7,655 nt of DNA from Actinomycetota bacterium (GTDB lineage: Bacteria; Actinomycetota; Acidimicrobiia; Acidimicrobiales; JAHWLA01): the NCBI GenBank assembly GCA_019347595.1, contig JAHWLA010000135.1:1-7655 (forward strand). Reading direction: 5' to 3'. Both the position numbers and the translations under genes were made by a program. The notes beneath the pieces were generated by a model that was not told where the DNA came from, did not search any database, and saw only the letters and a program-made list of their open reading frames with translations. Every line of letters begins with the position of its first letter. Positions within the stretch are counted from its first letter, which is position 1. Shown one piece after another: positions 4,993 through 7,655 of this stretch.

Positions 4993-5156
4993 AGCGCTCC
5001 GTCCAGGAACCTGTGCCGAGTGGCACGGCGAGCCAGGGGCGCCGCTCGGGAGGCGCGACGACGAAGGAATACCTGGAGGGTATTTCGAGGAGGAGCAACG
5101 CCGCGAGCGGCGTTCGTGGCCGTCGGGACACCGCACGGGTTTCTGGACGGGGCACT
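4993..5156. repeat. 164-bp imperfect palindromic element between ribD and ribE
   Basis: The two ends (4993-5016 and 5133-5156) are inverted copies of 24 bases with 20 matches, all four differences being transitions. The inner part is also partly self-complementary. CGCCGCTCG (5040-5048) pairs with CGAGCGGCG (5104-5112), and AATACC (5068-5073) with GGGTATT (5078-5084), close to the element's midpoint. One end overlaps the ribD stop codon and the other stops 1 nt before the ribE ATG, so the element exactly fills the spacer. No stable coding sequence is recognised in it. It resembles ERIC- or MITE-like intergenic palindromes in size and form. Copy number in the genome cannot be seen here. Confidence 0.65.
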
Positions 5157-6123
5157 AGCTCGCCCTCTCCAGCTCGACCCGCAGGTCGTCACCCACGCGC
5201 TCCACGGACACCATGCGGCCCCGCCACACGTCGTCGATGGTGGCCGCTCCGGGGCCGGCGAACAGGCCGCGGGCGTCGTCGCCGCCGAACAACGCGGGCG
5301 CCAGGTAGACGACGTAGCGGTCGACAAGACCGGCGGCGTGGAAGTCGTGGGCCACCGACGCGCCACCCTCCACCAGGAGTTGCAACACGCCCTTGTCGCC
5401 GAGTTGGTGGAGCAGCTCGCCGAGGTCGCCGCGATACGACATGGCGGGCTGCACCTTGGCCGCCGCGGGCGCCTCGCCCAGCACCACGCGGAGCGGGTCG
5501 CGGCCCTCGACGTGGCGCACCGTCAACGAGGGATCGTCGGCGCGCACGGTCCCCGCTCCCACCAGCACGGCGTCGCTCTCGGCCCGCAGGCGGTGGGCGT
5601 CGACGCGGGCTGCCTCACCGGTGATCCATCGACTCGTGCCGTCCGGTGCGGCGGTGCGGCCGTCGAACGTCGCCGCCAGCTTGAGCACCACCCACGGACG
5701 GCCGGTGGTGCGGTGCTTGACGTACGGCGCCAACTGCGCGCGCACCTCGTCGGCCAGCACGCCGACGGTGACGTCGATGCCCGCCGCCCGCAGTCGCTCG
5801 ATGCCGCGGCCCGCTACCTGGCGGTCGGGGTCCTCGATGCCGACCACCACGCGAGCGATCCCCGCGTCGACGACGGCCTCGGCGCACGGGCCGGTGCGGC
5901 CGGTGTGCGAGCACGGCTCCAACGTGGTCCACAGCGTGGCGCCGCGCGCCGCGTCACCCGCCGCCGCCAGCGCCACCGCCTCCGCGTGGGGGCCGCCGGG
6001 CGGCTGGGTCGCGCCTTCGTGGCCCGTCGAGAGCACGCACCCGACCCACGGGTTGGGCGACGTGGAGGCGCGCACGGAAGCGGCCAGTGTCATCGCCCGC
6101 CTCATCGCTGCTGTGTCGTCCAT
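5155..6123 (-). CDS. ribD: Bifunctional diaminohydroxyphosphoribosylaminopyrimidine deaminase / 5-amino-6-(5-phosphoribosylamino)uracil reductase
   Basis: Catalyses the second and third steps from GTP in riboflavin synthesis. The protein has 322 residues. The N-terminal deaminase (about 1-140) has TSPNPWVGCVL (21-31), the zinc/catalytic motif PHAEAVAL (H46, E48) and EPCSHTGRTGPC (C71, C80). The NADPH-dependent reductase domain (about 143-322) has VVLKLAATFDGRTA, SRWITGEAARVDAHRLRAESDAVLVGAGTVRADDP and LLVEGG (249-254). It is a little shorter than most RibD proteins; the loop between VGCVL and PHAE is about four residues short of the usual length. First gene of the rib operon. It lies 55 nt downstream of the repeat-protein stop, a gap that holds no convincing Shine-Dalgarno, promoter, terminator or FMN riboswitch. 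Its stop codon overlaps the palindromic element. Confidence 0.95.
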   Translation of the reverse strand: MDDTAAMRRAMTLAASVRASTSPNPWVGCVLSTGHEGATQPPGGPHAEAVALAAAGDAARGATLWTTLEPCSHTGRTGPCAEAVVDAGIARVVVGIEDPDRQVAGRGIERLRAAGIDVTVGVLADEVRAQLAPYVKHRTTGRPWVVLKLAATFDGRTAAPDGTSRWITGEAARVDAHRLRAESDAVLVGAGTVRADDPSLTVRHVEGRDPLRVVLGEAPAAAKVQPAMSYRGDLGELLHQLGDKGVLQLLVEGGASVAHDFHAAGLVDRYVVYLAPALFGGDDARGLFAGPGAATIDDVWRGRMVSVERVGDDLRVELERAS

Positions 6124-6178
6124 ATCGTGACCCGGTCGTCCAGTGTGACATGCAGGGTCGCGGGCCGAACAGTTGGGA

Positions 6179-7655
6179 TCAGATGCCCGTCCCGCTCAGG
6201 TCGACGGCCGTGGACACGACTGTGCTGGTGCCCTGACGGGTGAAGTGCCACCCCACCTGTCCCGTCAGCGGGCCGGTCGTCTGGGGACGGAAGCGCACGC
6301 TCGACGTGCACGACGCACCCGGCGCCAACGGCTCGATCGTGAAGCAACCGTCGTCGACGGCGGCGAAGTTGCCGGCGTTGCTGGTGCTTCGTGACGACAA
6401 CGTGAGGGGGACGCCGCCACGGTTCGTCAGCGTCACCGACACGAGTTCGGACTGGCCCACGACCACGTTGCCGAAGTCGATTGCGGCTTGCGAGATCACG
6501 AGCTGGGCGACGCCGTTGCCGCGCAGATCCACCGCGATCGACAAGAAGCCGCCGTCCGACGGCCGGCTGAAGTGCCAGGCAACCTGGCCGCTGTGGGCGC
6601 CTTCGGCCTGCGGCCTGAAGCGCACGCCGACCGTGCACGTCTCACCCGGCTCGAGCGGGTCGACGGTGAAGCAGGCGTCGTCGACCGCATTGAAGTGCGT
6701 CGCATTGCTCGTACTACGGGAGTTGAGCACGACGGCCGTGTCGCCATGGTTTGTGATCGACAACGGGCGCACCGCCGACGCCGTCACCGGCACGTCACCG
6801 AAGTCGACGGCGGAGACGGCCATGCCGAGTTGGGCGCTCCCGATACCCGACAGGTCGACGCCGACGCTCAGCGAGGGGCCGTTGGGCTGACGGGTGTAGT
6901 GCCAGGCGATGCGGCCGGTGTGCGTGCCCTCGGCTTGGGGCCGGAACCGCACATCGACGGTGCACGACTCGCCCGGGCCGAGCGGCTCAACCGTGAAACA
7001 GGCGTCGTTGACCGCTCCGAAGTGCGTCGCGTTGTTCGTGCTGCGGGACCCGAGGACGACATCGGTCCCGCCCCGGTTGGTGATCGTTACGGCCTCGGTG
7101 ATTGTCCCGCCCACGACCATGTTCCCGAAGGGGATGGCGGCGGCGGAGATGGCGAGCTGGGGCGTCCCCGTGCCTGCCAGGTCGGTTCCGACGCTGATGC
7201 CCGAGTTGTCGCCGTCGCGGGTGAAGTGCCAGCTAATCCGACCCGTCAGCGGACCCTGGGCCTGCGGGCGGAAGCGGATGCCCGAGGTGCACGACGCACC
7301 GGGAGCGAGGGGGTCGGGCGTGAAGCACGCATCGTCGACTGCCGAGAAGTTCGTCGCGTTCGTGGTCGCTCGCGACCCGAGCACGACGGGGACGCTGCCG
7401 CGGTTGGTGATGGTGATCGAGCGGGTGGCTTCGCCGGTCTCGGCCACCGACCCGAAGTCGACGGCGGTGGCGGAGATGGCCAGTTGGGAGACACCGACCC
7501 CAGCCAGATCGGTGCCCACGGTCAGCGTGGCGCCGTCGCCCTCACGGGTGAAGCTCCATGCGATGCCGCCCGTATGAGCGCCCTCGGCCTGGGGCCGGAA
7601 CCGCACGCCCGAGGTGCACGACGCGCCCGGCGCCAGCGGCTCGATGGTGAAGCAG
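6179..7655 (-). CDS. Choice-of-anchor D / ASH-type repeat protein (partial, C-terminal part)
   Basis: A large protein whose frame stays open to the right edge (about 491 residues visible, ending in TGA at 6181-6179). It consists of 109-residue beta-sandwich repeats with hallmarks of the choice-of-anchor D / ASH immunoglobulin-like family: a QLAIS...DFG opening, xxxITNRG, PLAPGASC, VRFRPQAEG, then VDLSGTG at the end. Each unit has two cysteines 12 residues apart (DACF...SC), possibly a disulphide, which would fit an exported protein. The signal peptide, if any, lies beyond the window. The protein ends just after the last repeat, with no LPXTG motif or membrane segment, so the visible part has no C-terminal anchor. 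The GTG at 7606 is an internal Val, not a start. Its role is unknown; adhesive or structural surface use is a guess. It lies 55 nt before ribD on the same strand with no obvious functional tie. Confidence 0.85.
   Translation of the reverse strand, partial: CFTIEPLAPGASCTSGVRFRPQAEGAHTGGIAWSFTREGDGATLTVGTDLAGVGVSQLAISATAVDFGSVAETGEATRSITITNRGSVPVVLGSRATTNATNFSAVDDACFTPDPLAPGASCTSGIRFRPQAQGPLTGRISWHFTRDGDNSGISVGTDLAGTGTPQLAISAAAIPFGNMVVGGTITEAVTITNRGGTDVVLGSRSTNNATHFGAVNDACFTVEPLGPGESCTVDVRFRPQAEGTHTGRIAWHYTRQPNGPSLSVGVDLSGIGSAQLGMAVSAVDFGDVPVTASAVRPLSITNHGDTAVVLNSRSTSNATHFNAVDDACFTVDPLEPGETCTVGVRFRPQAEGAHSGQVAWHFSRPSDGGFLSIAVDLRGNGVAQLVISQAAIDFGNVVVGQSELVSVTLTNRGGVPLTLSSRSTSNAGNFAAVDDGCFTIEPLAPGASCTSSVRFRPQTTGPLTGQVGWHFTRQGTSTVVSTAVDLSGTGI
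6182..6505 (-). repeat. 109-residue protein repeat, final copy 4
   Basis: Encodes QLVISQAAIDFG to VDLSGTGI, 108 residues followed directly by the stop codon. The gene ends with the closing beta-strand of the repeat and no C-terminal extension. Confidence 0.88.
6506..6832 (-). repeat. 109-residue protein repeat, complete copy 3
   Basis: 327 nt encoding QLGMAVSAVDFG to VDLRGNGVA. It keeps the cysteine pair (DDACF...ETC) and VRFRPQAEGAHSGQ. The opening differs most from the other copies (QLGMAVS instead of QLAIS). Confidence 0.88.
6833..7159 (-). repeat. 109-residue protein repeat, complete copy 2
   Basis: 327 nt encoding QLAISAAAIPFG to VDLSGIGSA. Same length and cysteine spacing as copy 1, with the GRIAWHYTR strand near its end. 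Confidence 0.88.
7160..7486 (-). repeat. 109-residue protein repeat, complete copy 1
   Basis: 327 nt encoding QLAISATAVDFG to GTDLAGTGTP. Compared residue by residue with copy 2, 64 of 109 positions agree by my count, with no gap. It contains TNRG, ACF...SC and RFRPQAQG. Confidence 0.88.
7487..7655 (-). repeat. 109-residue repeat, partial copy at the window edge
   Basis: The last ~56 residues of a repeat unit, beginning CFTIEPLAPGASCTSGVRFR and closing GTDLAGVGVS. It shows the same cysteine pair and RFRPQAEG block as the complete units, so the array continues to the right. Confidence 0.85.

Noticed and set aside
4992..5366. N-terminal extension of RibE through the palindromic element, and the plus-strand frame through it
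   Set aside because: MFTGIVEE is the near-universal RibE start. The open frames on both strands end in similar residues (HRFLDGAL, HGFLDGAL) simply because the element's ends are inverted copies.
6240..7577. Long plus-strand open frames opposite the repeat protein
   Set aside because: They mirror the 327-nt repeats on the other strand. Their own translation is Ser/Thr/Pro-rich shadow sequence with no family likeness.
1..7655. CRISPR array, tRNA, rRNA, transposase or defence genes
   Set aside because: No regularly spaced short repeats, tRNA cloverleaf, rRNA stretch or transposase/nuclease motif was found on either strand. The 327-nt repeats are protein-coding.

Overview
The window is a gene-dense, high-GC bacterial chromosome segment, most likely from an actinobacterium (Actinomycetota, possibly Acidimicrobiia-like). 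The clues are strong G/C preference at third codon positions, an IF3 with an acidic Ala/Asp-rich C-terminal tail, a DUF1844 gene divergent from infC, and a probable leaderless gene start preceded by a TANNNT -10 box. The genus is not determinable from the window. Almost all genes lie on the minus strand, so they are described here in their own reading direction.

Left end (1-1177, minus): the ribosomal operon infC-rpmI-rplT (IF3, L35, and the N-terminal 39 codons of L20, which runs off the left edge). infC appears to start at a rare ATC codon behind a good Shine-Dalgarno. Its untranslated leader holds an intrinsic-terminator-like hairpin and a competing upstream segment, which together look like an attenuator.

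Centre left (1178-1669): one plus-strand gene, a 129-residue DUF1844 protein, divergent from infC and probably leaderless. It is followed by a roughly 100-nt convergent intergenic region made of two adjacent, diverged 48-nt imperfect palindromes.

Centre (1670-6123, minus): a compact operon read ribD - ribE - ribBA - ribH - hisG - small cold-shock-like gene. The four rib genes together encode all dedicated riboflavin-ring steps: deaminase/reductase, riboflavin synthase, DHBP synthase/GTP cyclohydrolase II and lumazine synthase. hisG encodes the first enzyme of histidine synthesis. Junctions are overlaps or gaps of a few bases, which implies translational coupling. The exception is ribD-ribE, where a 164-bp imperfect palindrome with 24-bp inverted ends fills the spacer exactly. 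No FMN riboswitch was recognised.

Right end (6179-7655, minus): the C-terminal part of a large repeat protein of the choice-of-anchor-D / ASH beta-sandwich type. It has four complete, indel-free 109-residue units plus part of a fifth, each with a conserved cysteine pair. Its N-terminus lies outside the window.

Most of the window is housekeeping. The parts least explained by known genes are the infC leader with its AUC start, the two 48-nt palindromes, and the palindromic insert between ribD and ribE.
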